This document shows positions 27,965-36,832 of a DNA stretch of 64,000 nt, in pieces (within the stretch, counting starts at the first letter, position 1; each line of letters opens with the position of its first letter). The DNA is from Sphingomonadaceae bacterium PASS1 (GTDB lineage: Bacteria > Pseudomonadota > Alphaproteobacteria > Sphingomonadales > Sphingomonadaceae), in assembly GCA_002255985.1 (NCBI GenBank), contig NKIR01000004.1, positions 124,001 through 188,000 of the forward strand. Reading direction: 5' to 3'. The notes under the pieces are model-generated. The model made no database searches, was not told the origin of the DNA, and was given only the letters and a program-made list of their open reading frames with translations. The position numbers were made by a program, and so were the translations under genes.

Positions 27965-28165
27965 TCAAATCTCCTTTGGCGGACGTCCGCGTTTTGGCGT
28001 TTCGCTCACGCCAACCTTCACCCCACGCTTGGCCAGTGCCTCACGCAGCAATACCTCAATTTCGGCATTCGCGCTCCGGAAATCCGCGGCTGCGCACCGC
28101 TCGACCGCAGCAAAAAGTGCTGGATCGAGACGAAGCGGGAAAGCCTTTTTGGACGGAGCAGACAC
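27965..28165 (-). CDS. Ribbon-helix-helix (Arc-type) protein
   Basis: The 66-residue protein begins with the strand FPLRLDPALFAAVERCA and two helices ending AEIEVLLREALAKRG. This is the ribbon-helix-helix pattern of Arc, MetJ and antitoxin proteins. A basic tail SETPKRGRPPKEI resembles an AT-hook core (RGRPP). It would bind DNA as a dimer and may repress its own operon. It starts at a GTG nine bases after the SPFH gene stop and runs directly into the membrane-protein gene. No toxin-like partner is visible. Confidence 0.82.
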   Translation of the reverse strand: MSAPSKKAFPLRLDPALFAAVERCAAADFRSANAEIEVLLREALAKRGVKVGVSETPKRGRPPKEI

Positions 28166-28174
28166 GCAGCTGGC

Positions 28175-29077
28175 CTAGCTGTACAACGTACCGGTGTTGA
28201 CCACAGGTTGGGTATCGCGCTCACCACATAGAACGACCATGAGGTTTGACACCATGGCGGCGCGGCGTTCGTCGTCCAACTCGACGACATTTTTCGCCGA
28301 CAGCATCTCAAGCGCCATTTCGACCATGCCAACGGCGCCCTCAACCAAGGTCTTGCGCGCGGCAACCACTGCTTCGGCCTGTTGGCGACGCAGCATGGCG
28401 CCAGCGATTTCTTGCGCATAGGCCAAATGGGTGAAGCCGCATTCGTCAACAGTGATGCCTGCAACGCGCAATCGCTCCATCAACTCCAGCCGCAATTCGC
28501 CGCCGACTTGGTCATGATTACCGCGCAACGTCACTTCCTGATGCGTGAAGTCATCATATGGGTAGCGCGCGCCAATGGTACGGACCGCTGCCTCAATCTG
28601 GGCGAGCACGAACGCCTTATAATCATCCACATCGAACAACGCTTGCGCAGTGTCCGTCACGCGCCACACCACCTGCGCCGCCATCTCAATGGGGTTACCG
28701 CGCAAGTCGTTTACTTTAATCTTTTCCGAAATCAGGTTGTTCGCACGAAGCGATATCTTGGCCTTGCCGATCCAAGGCCAAGTCCAGCGCAAGCCTTCGT
28801 TCCGGTCCGTGCCCTTATACGCGCCGAACAATGTCAACGCGACGCCCTGATTGGGTTGAAGCATGTAAAAGGCGCTAGACACGAAAAGGAAAACGGCGAT
28901 GCTTAGCCCCATACCAAGGAAATCCGCATCCGGCTCGCCGGGTATGACGCTCGACATCGCCCAACCAAACCAAAGCATGCTCCCCAGAAGAACGAGCAGC
29001 ATCACATAGCCATTGAAGCTGCGTGCGCCGACTTCGCGGCTCGCAGTCAGATTGTTCGCAGAATCATTGGTCATCAT
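28175..29077 (-). CDS. SPFH/Band 7 domain membrane protein
   Basis: This 300-residue protein has two N-terminal helices (about 24-45 and 55-75). The SPFH domain follows, with LQPNQGVALTLFGAYKGT, LRANNLISEKIKVNDLRGNPIEM and the typical IVVWRV-like strand (QVVWRVTD). A helical tail ends with MVEMALEMLSAK. SPFH proteins form large membrane rings that organise lipid microdomains or regulate proteases. It is the first gene of a four-gene minus-strand cassette. A GGGAGATT site precedes two adjacent ATGs (29077 and 29074). Confidence 0.92.
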   Translation of the reverse strand: MMTNDSANNLTASREVGARSFNGYVMLLVLLGSMLWFGWAMSSVIPGEPDADFLGMGLSIAVFLFVSSAFYMLQPNQGVALTLFGAYKGTDRNEGLRWTWPWIGKAKISLRANNLISEKIKVNDLRGNPIEMAAQVVWRVTDTAQALFDVDDYKAFVLAQIEAAVRTIGARYPYDDFTHQEVTLRGNHDQVGGELRLELMERLRVAGITVDECGFTHLAYAQEIAGAMLRRQQAEAVVAARKTLVEGAVGMVEMALEMLSAKNVVELDDERRAAMVSNLMVVLCGERDTQPVVNTGTLYS

Positions 29078-29130
29078 AATCTCCCTAAAAAGATGATATC
29101 ATATTTATATCGTTTTTGGAAAATTACAAC

Positions 29131-29166
29131 AAAAAAGGGCTGCGCAGATTTTCGCCTGTGCAGCCC
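29131..29166 (-). terminator. Terminator of the M3 peptidase gene
   Basis: On the minus strand GGGCTGCACAG and CTGCGCAGCCC form an 11-position stem with one mismatch, followed by TTTTTTGTTG. It lies just past the peptidase stop and before the SPFH cassette. The opposite strand also has a T-run, so it may work both ways. Confidence 0.85.
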
Positions 29167-29189
29167 CCCTTTTTAATCTGAAAAAAGCG

Positions 29190-31325
29190 TTATTCGCCCG
29201 TCGGGAAACCGCGCTTTTTCATGATATATTTCACATCAGGATCACGACCACGAAATACGCGATAGGCTTCGATCCGGTCGGTTTCATTGCCCGTTGCCAG
29301 CAACATGGACCGGAACCGCTCGGCTGTTTCCTTATCCCAGACATCGCCCTTTTCGGTGAAGGCCGCCCATGTGTCGGCATCCATCGTTTCGGACCAGAGA
29401 TAGCTGTAATAACCCGCCGAATAGCCATCATCGGCAAACAGGTGGTTAAACTGCGGCAGGCGATGGCGCATCACCATTTCCTTGGGCATGCCGATTTCGG
29501 CCAGCGTATCGCGTTCAAATGCGCGCGGATCGGTTACGGGTTCGCTGCGGTTATGCAGCTTCATGTCCAAAATGGCGCTCGACAGATATTCTACGGTCGA
29601 AAAGCCCTGATTGAACGTATCACTCGCGCGGATTTTTTCGACCAAGGCTGCGGGGATTGGCTCACCCGTTTTATAATGCTTGGCATACGTGTTGAGCACA
29701 TAAGGCGTCAGCAACCAGTTTTCGTTCACCTGGCTTGGATACTCCACAAAGTCGCGCGGCGTGCCGCCAAGGCCCGGCCATGTGATATCGTAGTTCAGAT
29801 AATGAATGGCGTGACCGAATTCGTGGAACAATGTCGACGCGTCATCGATGCTGATGAGCGTTGGCACGCCATCGGCGCCAGGCACGAAGTTGTTATTGTT
29901 TGATGCCAGCACGATGTCATTCTTGCCGCCCAATGTATGCTGGCTGCGGTAGGTGGTCATCCACGCACCCGAACGCTTGCCTGCGCGCGCGAAGTTATCG
30001 AGGTAGAACAGGCCAACGACCTTGCCATCGCGCTTGACCTCAAATGTCCGCACCTTGGGTTCGAACACAGGGACCGTGCCCGTGTTCTCCGTGAACGTCA
30101 GGCCATATAGCTTGCCTGCCGCGTCGAACATGGCGGCGACCATATTATCCAACTGGAAATAGGGTTTAATGGCTTCCTGATCGAGGTCATATTTCGCCTT
30201 GCGCACCTTTTCGGCGTAGAACCGATAATCCCATGGCTCGATCGTGATGTTGTCAGCATTGGCGATCGCCTGCATGTCAGCCACTTCTTCTTTGACGCGG
30301 GCGACGGCAGCGGGCCAGACCTTCATCATCAGGTCCATCGCCTTGTTCGGATCCTTCGCCATCGTGTCGGCCATGCGGTAATGGGCATGGGTCGGGAAGC
30401 CGAGGATTTCGGCGCGCTGCTGACGCAGTTTCAATATTTCGGCGATGGTTGCGTTGGTGTCGTTCGCATTCTGGTTATCGCCGCGCATCGTAAACGCATG
30501 CCAAACCTTTTCACGCAAATCGCGCCGCGTCGAATTTTCAAGGAAAGGCTGAACGGCGGAGCGGGTGTTCACGACAGCCCAGCCGGTTTGACCCTTTGCC
30601 TTGGCCGCAGCCTGAATCGCCGCGACATAGCTTTCGGGCAAACCTGCAAGGTCGGCGGCGTCGGTTATCGGAATGAAGGTTTCTTCGTCCGCCAGAACCT
30701 TTTCAGAGAAAGCAGAGAATTTCTTGGAAAGATCGGTCTCGATGCTGATGACCTGCGCTTTCTTGCCCGCGTCGAGCATCGCTCCATTGCGGACCAGGCC
30801 GTCATAGGTCCGTTCCAAAAGCCGCATTTGCTTGGCATCCAAGCCAAGATTGGCGCGTTGATCGTAAAGATATTTGACGCGTTGGAAATAACGCGCATCA
30901 AGCGAGAGTTCGGAAAAGAACGCGCTGACCTTTGGTTCCCATTCCGCCTGAATTTTACGGACGTCAGGGTTCGACAGGTTGGATGAATGCACGCCCCAGA
31001 TCGAGAATAAACGGCCGATTTTTTCGCCGGACAGTTCGCTGGCGGTGATGGTGTTGTCGAAAGTAATGGCTTCGGGCTTTGCGAGCATGGCTTCGAACTC
31101 AGTCTTTGATGCATGCATGGCTGCCTGAAACGCGGCCGGGAATTCCGCAACTTTGACCTTGTCCCATGGCGGCACGCCTTCATATGGCCCCGTCCATTCC
31201 TGAAGCAACGCAGGCTCGCTGCCCATGTGGCCGGACTTCGTTTCTTTCGCTTGTGCAACCGCAGTCATCGCAACTCCTGACATTAAAAGCGCCGCTGCGC
31301 TCAATATGATTTTTCCCGTTTTCAC
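29190..31325 (-). CDS. dcp: M3-family metallopeptidase (peptidyl-dipeptidase Dcp type)
   Basis: This 711-residue zinc peptidase has the catalytic HEFGH at residues 501-505 and a downstream glutamate ligand region. Unlike cytoplasmic E. coli Dcp, it has an N-terminal signal peptide (about 26 residues, ending AVAQA), so it acts in the periplasm, trimming dipeptides from peptide C-termini. The C-terminal GYSAGYYSYLWSETM stretch is typical of M3A enzymes. The gene is monocistronic with its own terminator. Assignment to M3 is certain; Dcp rather than oligopeptidase A is by overall look. Confidence 0.9.
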   Translation of the reverse strand: MKTGKIILSAAALLMSGVAMTAVAQAKETKSGHMGSEPALLQEWTGPYEGVPPWDKVKVAEFPAAFQAAMHASKTEFEAMLAKPEAITFDNTITASELSGEKIGRLFSIWGVHSSNLSNPDVRKIQAEWEPKVSAFFSELSLDARYFQRVKYLYDQRANLGLDAKQMRLLERTYDGLVRNGAMLDAGKKAQVISIETDLSKKFSAFSEKVLADEETFIPITDAADLAGLPESYVAAIQAAAKAKGQTGWAVVNTRSAVQPFLENSTRRDLREKVWHAFTMRGDNQNANDTNATIAEILKLRQQRAEILGFPTHAHYRMADTMAKDPNKAMDLMMKVWPAAVARVKEEVADMQAIANADNITIEPWDYRFYAEKVRKAKYDLDQEAIKPYFQLDNMVAAMFDAAGKLYGLTFTENTGTVPVFEPKVRTFEVKRDGKVVGLFYLDNFARAGKRSGAWMTTYRSQHTLGGKNDIVLASNNNNFVPGADGVPTLISIDDASTLFHEFGHAIHYLNYDITWPGLGGTPRDFVEYPSQVNENWLLTPYVLNTYAKHYKTGEPIPAALVEKIRASDTFNQGFSTVEYLSSAILDMKLHNRSEPVTDPRAFERDTLAEIGMPKEMVMRHRLPQFNHLFADDGYSAGYYSYLWSETMDADTWAAFTEKGDVWDKETAERFRSMLLATGNETDRIEAYRVFRGRDPDVKYIMKKRGFPTGE

Positions 31326-31496
31326 CTAAATATGCTCCTCTGCATTTTTCGACCCGTATGCCCAGGCTCAATGAACAGGGGATTAGCGCATCGGGCACGC
31401 CTTGCAAACAACCAGTCGGCCAAAACTGTTTCCTCCGAAACGGAGTGAAATTTTACTTCGCAGGGGCTGTAATTATCGTGTGTTCGTCACATGAAG

Positions 31497-31511
31497 CGCC
31501 TATTCTAGGCG
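31497..31511. promoter_or_regulatory. Small palindrome before the winged-helix gene
   Basis: CGCCTA-TTC-TAGGCG is a perfect six-base inverted repeat directly upstream of the ribosome site of the downstream regulator gene. It could be an operator for autoregulation or a short mRNA hairpin; there is no further support. Confidence 0.3.
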
Positions 31512-31525
31512 TAGGGAGAATAAAT

Positions 31526-32458
31526 ATGGAAGAACGCCCGTCCCCGTTTGGTTCCAGCATCAATGGCCGCACGGCCATGATTGTCGGCGGCACGGCACAG
31601 CGTATAGCTGACCTCAATCGACTATTGGCCGTAACAGGCTGCACCGCGCTTGCGATGGATGATGCGCAGCGCGCGGATTTCCTGTTGGTCGACTTTTCCT
31701 CCGAAACGGACATACCCACGGATTTCCTGTTGCGCATATCCCAGTATCTCCAGACTCATCGGAGCACTGCGTTGGTGTGGACCAAGATGGGAGGGCTCGA
31801 GGACGCTTACGCAGCGCTTCCACAAGGCCAGTGCCATTTCCTCGTCGACGCCGACGACATCGAGGCGATGCCGATTTTAGCGGGGGCGTTTGGACGGGGA
31901 GATATGGACCGACTGCATGACAGGAACCGCGACGTCTCATTCGAATCGCTGCACCGAATCAGCGACGAGCTTGCGGAATTTGCCCGAACCCTTGCCCGCA
32001 TGGCTGATTCGGAACGCAAAGCCGGGGTGTCCGACAAACCCATTTCCTTTCGGCCAGCGCCATTAGGTGGGTTGCAGAAATTTCCATCCACCGATCCCGC
32101 GCGCTCGGACGCAACAGACGCTCAAACCCTGCGCGACATCATCAAACTGCGCCGTATGCGGGCGCGATTTTTTCCACCTGATCTCTTTGCTGACCCGGCA
32201 TGGGATATCTTGCTGGACCTAAAGGCTGCCGGGCAAGAAGGGCAGCATGTGTCGGTTTCCAGCCTATGTATCGCCGCTGCGGTTCCGCCGACAACTGCCT
32301 TGCGGTGGATTACCGCAATGACCGAAAGCGGTATGCTCGTCCGGCGTCAGGATCCAGCCGATGCACGGCGGGTTTTCATTGAACTGTCGGACGAAACATC
32401 CGCCAAGCTTGATGATTATTTTGTCGCAATCGGCATCAGTTCCGCTCCGATCATCTGA
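31526..32458 (+). CDS. Winged-helix (MarR-like) regulator with an N-terminal receiver-like domain
   Basis: The protein has 310 residues from the ATG behind a GGGAGAA site; an in-frame upstream ATG at 31358 would add 56 unlikely residues. The first 120 residues alternate strands and helices (TAMIVGGTAQRIADLN, ADFLLVDFS), like a degenerate receiver domain without the phospho-acceptor pattern. The last 100 residues form a winged helix: SVSSLCIAAAVPPTTALRWI is the recognition helix region and LVRRQDPADARRVFIELS the wing. Similar proteins are common in sphingomonads but their targets are not known to me. It lies just upstream of tRNA-Val. Confidence 0.75.
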   Translation: MEERPSPFGSSINGRTAMIVGGTAQRIADLNRLLAVTGCTALAMDDAQRADFLLVDFSSETDIPTDFLLRISQYLQTHRSTALVWTKMGGLEDAYAALPQGQCHFLVDADDIEAMPILAGAFGRGDMDRLHDRNRDVSFESLHRISDELAEFARTLARMADSERKAGVSDKPISFRPAPLGGLQKFPSTDPARSDATDAQTLRDIIKLRRMRARFFPPDLFADPAWDILLDLKAAGQEGQHVSVSSLCIAAAVPPTTALRWITAMTESGMLVRRQDPADARRVFIELSDETSAKLDDYFVAIGISSAPII

Positions 32459-32509
32459 TTAGGCTTGCAAAAGCCAAAACGCTTTGGCAAAGGCGCGCTT
32501 CCCGTAGAG

Positions 32510-32585
32510 GGGCGCTTAGCTCAGTTGGTAGAGCATCTCGTTTACACCGAGAGGGTCAGCGGTTCGAGCCCGTTAGCGCCCACCA
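32510..32585 (+). tRNA. tRNA-Val (anticodon UAC)
   Basis: A full cloverleaf can be drawn. The acceptor stem is GGGCGCT / AGCGCCC, and the D-arm contains AGCTCAGTTGGTAGAGC. The anticodon stem TCTCG / CGAGA has loop TTTACAC, giving anticodon TAC. The T-arm contains GGTTCGAGCC. The 3' CCA is encoded. The anticodon reads valine codons GUA and GUG. The tRNA's 3' side borders an AT-richer stretch that looks like an old integration site. Confidence 0.95.
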
Positions 32586-32857
32586 TATTTCTCAATGGCT
32601 TACGGGGCTTTCCGGCTAGTTTTGTTATCTGCACTAATTCTCATGGTAGCACCATGGAAGCACGGTAAATCAAATTAGGGGAGCCTCAGGGAGTACGGCC
32701 TCCTGATTCTCACTCAGGTTTCTCCTGTTTTTCTCCATAACCCAATCATGGCCTGAGCCAAATCCCCCCATTTAGCGGTGAAGCTAGGTGACAATTCTCT
32801 CGTATCATATGCCATCCCCACTTCCCATAAAGTTCACACACCCTAAGTTGGGTGTTC
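32586..32857. other. AT-richer intergenic stretch after tRNA-Val
   Basis: No protein frame here is convincing. Base composition is visibly lower in G+C than the flanking core genes. The stretch starts exactly at the tRNA 3' end, as expected for a site where an integrative element once sat. No integrase fragment or second copy of the tRNA end could be recognised by eye. Confidence 0.4.
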
Positions 32858-33256
32858 ATGACCATCGACTCCGACCTACCCATTGCTGCTGCCAACCACG
32901 TCAGTTCAATGCTGATATTGGCCAAGCAAAAGCATGGGGAAGCGATGGCTATGGTTGGCATACCTGATGCGAATGCCATTCCAAGACTGCGTCAGGTGTT
33001 GCAGCTTTTGGACGAGGTTGAACTTCTTGCTGAGGACGCTAGTTCATATGTCGAGAACGATGCCATGGTAGTAGCCATCAGTGCCAAATGTTCTGACGAC
33101 GAACAGCCCGACACAGCTTTTGCCCGGGAAACCGAACAAGCCGAAATCGCCAATTGCAATGATCCCCGGCACAGACATTTTGTCGTGCGGCCACTGACCG
33201 AATCACTGCCTGTCCGAAAAACCGAAAATCAGCGCGTCCGCCGTGTATTGATGTAA
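32858..33256 (+). CDS. Hypothetical protein in the tRNA-adjacent region
   Basis: This 132-residue frame starts at ATG 32858 (or the GTG two codons earlier). The first 65 residues look like a coherent helical protein (LPIAAANHVSSMLILAKQ, VLQLLDEVELLAEDA). The second half has a different, basic and proline-containing composition ending RVRRVLM, as though the frame had shifted or fused. It may be the remnant of a mobile-element gene. I recognise no family. Its stop is eight bases from the convergent TlpA gene. Confidence 0.35.
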   Translation: MTIDSDLPIAAANHVSSMLILAKQKHGEAMAMVGIPDANAIPRLRQVLQLLDEVELLAEDASSYVENDAMVVAISAKCSDDEQPDTAFARETEQAEIANCNDPRHRHFVVRPLTESLPVRKTENQRVRRVLM

Positions 33257-33264
33257 AAGTAGCT

Positions 33265-33858
33265 TTAATCCGCTGCGCGCAGCAGCTTTGCCATTTCGGC
33301 ATCATCCCATTCTACACCGCCCGCCACGCGCCATACTTCTTTGCCATCACTGTCATATAATATGGTGGTCGGCAGCGCGATCGCGTTGTTAAAGGCCGCC
33401 AACAATACATTGTCAGCATCGGTATAGGGTACCAAATTTTTGACCCCTGTTTCTGTGAAAAACGCGGCAACAGGTGCGCGCCCTTCAAGGTCTTGCGACA
33501 CGGCGATCACGTTCATCCGGCCCTTTTCCAATTTCACCAGTGCATCCAGCGTCGGCATTTCCGCTTTGCATGGTGCGCACCATGTTGCCCAGATGTTGAG
33601 CAACAAAGGCTTGCCTTCAAAATCGGCAAGACTGACATCCTGACCCTGCGCATCGGCAAAAGGTGCCGATGGCGCTTTTTGGCCTGCAAATTTGTAGCTT
33701 AGCGTGGCGCGCATGCCATTGGCGCTTTCAAGAGCGATTTCTGCCGTGTCAGATGCGCCTGCCTTGGCCGTGGATGCGGGTTGCGCTTGCCCCTTGGGTT
33801 GGCTTTCTTTATCGCACCCAGCGAGCACTAAAAGGATTAAGGCAATTACAAAGCGCAT
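33265..33858 (-). CDS. TlpA-family thiol-disulfide reductase, lipoprotein
   Basis: The 197-residue protein begins with a short lipoprotein signal ([15 protein letters not shown], Cys at residue 15), so it is lipid-anchored. The thioredoxin fold holds the redox motif WCAPC within [17 protein letters not shown] near residue 95 and a cis-proline at ALPTTILYD. Such proteins keep periplasmic cysteines reduced, often for cytochrome c maturation. The start at 33858 is chosen from the signal; longer frames (to 34062) overlap argH. Only 16 bases separate it from the divergent argH start, so the two promoters must overlap each other's coding region. Confidence 0.9.
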   Translation of the reverse strand: MRFVIALILLVLAGCDKESQPKGQAQPASTAKAGASDTAEIALESANGMRATLSYKFAGQKAPSAPFADAQGQDVSLADFEGKPLLLNIWATWCAPCKAEMPTLDALVKLEKGRMNVIAVSQDLEGRAPVAAFFTETGVKNLVPYTDADNVLLAAFNNAIALPTTILYDSDGKEVWRVAGGVEWDDAEMAKLLRAAD

Positions 33859-33874
33859 CTCTGATTCCAATAGC

Positions 33875-35245
33875 ATGTGGGGCGGCCGGTTTGGCGAAGG
33901 CCCTGGCGTTATCATGCGCGAGATAAATGCCTCAATCCCATTCGACAAGCGTCTTTGGCAGGAAGACATAGCCGGCAGCAAAGCGCATGCCGATATGCTT
34001 GCCGCAAACGGGATTATAGCGGCATCAGACAATGCCGCGATCCAAAGTGGGCTCGATAGCATTTACGCCGAATATGAAGCCAGTGGCGTGCCAGAAGACC
34101 TCACGCTTGAAGACATTCATATGGTCACCGAAACGCGGTTACGTGCGTTGGTGGGTGAGCCAGCGGCTCGGCTGCACACCGCGCGGTCGCGCAATGACCA
34201 AGTCGCCACCGACTTCCGCCTTTGGGTGCGCAATGCGACCCATGAAATTGATGCTGGTCTGCGCGCATTCCAGTCGGCGCTGGTAAGTCGTGCCGAAGAA
34301 CATGCCGACAGCATCATGCCCGGATTCACGCATTTGCAGGTCGCCCAGCCCGTTACGCTCGGCCATCATCTGATGGCTTATTACGAAATGACAAAGCGCG
34401 ACCGCAGCCGCTTTACCGATTGCCGCAGCCGGTTGAACCAGTCACCCTTGGGCGCGGCCGCACTTGCGGGAACATCCTTCCCGATTGATCGCGCCGCGAC
34501 GGCATTGGCGCTTGGCTTTGACGGCCCCATGGCGAACAGTCTGGACTCTGTTTCCGACCGCGACTTCGCGCTCGAGTTCCTCACGGCCGCAGCACAAACG
34601 GCGCTGCATCTGTCGCGGTTGGCGGAGGAAATGATCATATGGGCGTCACAGCCTTATGGTTTCATCAGCCTGCCCGACGCATGGTCGACGGGCAGCTCCA
34701 TCATGCCGCAAAAGCGCAATCCCGATGCGGCTGAACTGGTGCGTGGGCATGCCGGCCGGATCATTGGCTGCATGAATAGCCTGATGATCACCATGAAAGG
34801 TCTGCCGCTCGCTTATTCCAAAGATATGCAGGACGATAAACCTCCAGTGTTTGAGGCATATGACCTGCTGGCTTTGTCCATCGCCGCGATGACGGGCATG
34901 GTTGCCAATGTGACGTTTAACACGCCGCGCATGCGCGAGGTGGCGGGCAGCGGGTTTTCCACCGCTACCGATCTGGCCGACTGGTTGGTTCGCGAGTTTG
35001 GCATGCCCTTCCGCGAGGCGCATCATGTCACGGGCAGCGTCGTCAAATCCTGCGAGGCGCGTGGCATAAGTCTGTCCGACATCACCGTAGACGATCTTTC
35101 TGCCATCAATCCTGCGCTGGCTGGCTGCAATTTGCCCGATCTGTCGATCGAAGGATCGGTAAACAGCCGGACGAGTGCTGGCGGCACGGCACCTATTCGC
35201 GTAAAAGAAGCCATCAGTACCGCCAAAAAGGAACTTGAGGCATGA
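33875..35245 (+). CDS. argH: Argininosuccinate lyase
   Basis: ArgH splits argininosuccinate into arginine and fumarate, the last step of arginine synthesis. The 456-residue protein starts at the classical [10 protein letters not shown]. It contains [17 protein letters not shown], the [14 protein letters not shown] catalytic segment near residue 155, and the superfamily signature [12 protein letters not shown] near residue 270. A longer open frame upstream (from 33704) lies over the divergent TlpA gene and is not part of the protein. It overlaps the small lipoprotein gene by four bases, giving the order argH - lipoprotein - lysA. Confidence 0.97.
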   Translation: MWGGRFGEGPGVIMREINASIPFDKRLWQEDIAGSKAHADMLAANGIIAASDNAAIQSGLDSIYAEYEASGVPEDLTLEDIHMVTETRLRALVGEPAARLHTARSRNDQVATDFRLWVRNATHEIDAGLRAFQSALVSRAEEHADSIMPGFTHLQVAQPVTLGHHLMAYYEMTKRDRSRFTDCRSRLNQSPLGAAALAGTSFPIDRAATALALGFDGPMANSLDSVSDRDFALEFLTAAAQTALHLSRLAEEMIIWASQPYGFISLPDAWSTGSSIMPQKRNPDAAELVRGHAGRIIGCMNSLMITMKGLPLAYSKDMQDDKPPVFEAYDLLALSIAAMTGMVANVTFNTPRMREVAGSGFSTATDLADWLVREFGMPFREAHHVTGSVVKSCEARGISLSDITVDDLSAINPALAGCNLPDLSIEGSVNSRTSAGGTAPIRVKEAISTAKKELEA

Positions 35246-35547
35246 AACCGGCGCGCATTACCCTCATCATTGGTGTCGCCCTGTGCGTTGCGGGCTGCGG
35301 CAAAGTGGGGGATCTGGAACCACGCACGGGCAATAGCATGCCACCGCAAGCTTATGGCCAGACCATCGACCAAACGGCAAAGCTTCTCACGACCCCATCG
35401 GTTCAGGCACGCCCAGCGCGCACCGACGAGCTGCTGAAACGGTCCGATCGGCGCGAAGATGATCCGTTCGACATTCCGCCGGGACAAGAACCCAAACCAT
35501 TTGACCCCGACAAGACCGATTCGTCCGAAAAAACGCCTTCCAAATAA
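35242..35547 (+). CDS. Small LptM-like lipoprotein
   Basis: The 101-residue protein has a signal peptide with the lipobox [12 protein letters not shown] (Cys at about residue 19), then a proline-rich, charged, disordered tail. Short lipoproteins with an N-terminal CG(x)KG(x)L-type mature end, sitting between argH and lysA, are LptM (YifL). LptM helps assembly of the LPS translocon LptDE in E. coli. The length is greater than E. coli LptM, so the equivalence is inferred mainly from position and the lipobox region. The ATG overlaps the argH stop. Confidence 0.8.
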   Translation: MKPARITLIIGVALCVAGCGKVGDLEPRTGNSMPPQAYGQTIDQTAKLLTTPSVQARPARTDELLKRSDRREDDPFDIPPGQEPKPFDPDKTDSSEKTPSK

Positions 35548-35559
35548 GTATCCAATCCT

Positions 35560-36822
35560 ATGAACCATTTTGACCTTAAAAATGGCGTGTTGCACGCCGA
35601 AAATGTCGCGCTGCCCGATATTGCGGCGGCGGTGGGCACACCTGTCTATATCTACTCGCGCGCAACGCTGGAGCGGCACGCGCAAGTGTTCCGCGCTGGC
35701 TTGTCGGGCCTTGATAACCCGCATTTGGCCTTTGCCGTGAAATCCAATCCGAATTTGGCCGTGCTCAAGGTGCTCGCGCGTCAGGGCTATGGCGCGGATG
35801 TTGTGTCCGGCGGCGAAATGGACCGCGCACTTGCCGCAGGCATGGCGCCAGAAGACATCGTGTTTTCGGGCGTTGGCAAGACGGCCGAAGAAATCGTCCG
35901 CGCATTGAAGGCAGCTATTGGGCAATTCAATATCGAGTCCGAAGAAGAAGGCCGTGAGCTTGCGACGCTTGCGGACGGGTTGAACTATCAGGCGAACGCC
36001 GTGCTGCGTATCAATCCCGATGTCGACGCTGGGACACATGGCAAAATTTCAACAGGGAAAGCCGACAATAAATTCGGCGTGGGCATTCACCGTGCCACGG
36101 AAATTTATGGCCGCTTAAATGCGTTGCCTGGACTGAATATGCGCGGTGTTGCGGTGCATATCGGCAGCCAGTTGACTAGCCTGGAGCCGCTGGAGACAGC
36201 GTTCGCAAAGGTGGGTGCGCTGGTGCAGGATTTGCGCGACCAAGGCCACAAAGTTACCCATGTTGACTTGGGCGGCGGCCTTGGCGTGCGCTATCGTGAT
36301 GGTGACAATCCCCCTGAACCCGCCGAATATGGCGCGATGATTGCGCGCGTGACCAAGGACTGGGGCGTGCGTTTGATGTTCGAACCCGGCCGTGTCATCG
36401 CCGGAAACGCGGGCGTCCTGCTGACACGCGTTATTCGCGTCAAGCCCGGATCCGGCAATGCACCCTTTGCCATTGTCGATGCCGCGATGAATGACTTGGC
36501 GCGGCCCGCGCTGTACGACGCGTGGCATGATTTTGACGCGGTGGAACCAAACGGCCGCAAAATGACCGCCAACATTGTCGGCCCAGTCTGTGAAACCGGC
36601 GATACATTTGCCATGGGCCGCGAAATCGATGTCGTTGAGGCCAATGACCTCGCGATATTCCGCACAGCGGGCGCTTATGGGGCGACCATGGCAAGCACCT
36701 ATAACAGCCGCGGCCTCGTTCCCGAAGTGCTCGTCGACGGCGATAAATTCGCCGTTGTTGCGGAACGTATTTCGCCCGAGACCATTTTGGCGGCCGAGCA
36801 TGTGCCCGACTGGCTGAAATAA
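35560..36822 (+). CDS. lysA: Diaminopimelate decarboxylase
   Basis: LysA is the PLP enzyme that decarboxylates meso-diaminopimelate to lysine. The 420-residue protein has the PLP-lysine segment FAVKSNPN near residue 60, HIGSQ near residue 200, the glycine-rich DLGGGLGV and EPGRVIAGNAG phosphate-binding stretches. The substrate-binding cysteine lies in GPVCETGDTF near residue 345. It follows the LptM-like gene by 12 bases. Confidence 0.97.
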   Translation: MNHFDLKNGVLHAENVALPDIAAAVGTPVYIYSRATLERHAQVFRAGLSGLDNPHLAFAVKSNPNLAVLKVLARQGYGADVVSGGEMDRALAAGMAPEDIVFSGVGKTAEEIVRALKAAIGQFNIESEEEGRELATLADGLNYQANAVLRINPDVDAGTHGKISTGKADNKFGVGIHRATEIYGRLNALPGLNMRGVAVHIGSQLTSLEPLETAFAKVGALVQDLRDQGHKVTHVDLGGGLGVRYRDGDNPPEPAEYGAMIARVTKDWGVRLMFEPGRVIAGNAGVLLTRVIRVKPGSGNAPFAIVDAAMNDLARPALYDAWHDFDAVEPNGRKMTANIVGPVCETGDTFAMGREIDVVEANDLAIFRTAGAYGATMASTYNSRGLVPEVLVDGDKFAVVAERISPETILAAEHVPDWLK

Positions 36823-36832
36823 GGATAAAGAT

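Noticed and set aside
27965-28165. Toxin-antitoxin module
   Set aside because: The ribbon-helix-helix protein could be an antitoxin, but neither neighbour resembles a toxin; both are two-helix membrane proteins.
32473-32488. GCCAAA-ACGC-TTTGGC hairpin between the regulator gene and tRNA-Val
   Set aside because: The T-rich side faces the minus strand, where no gene ends, so I did not call it a terminator.
32586-33264. Intact prophage or integrative element
   Set aside because: There is no integrase, phage gene or second att copy in the 680 bases before core genes resume.
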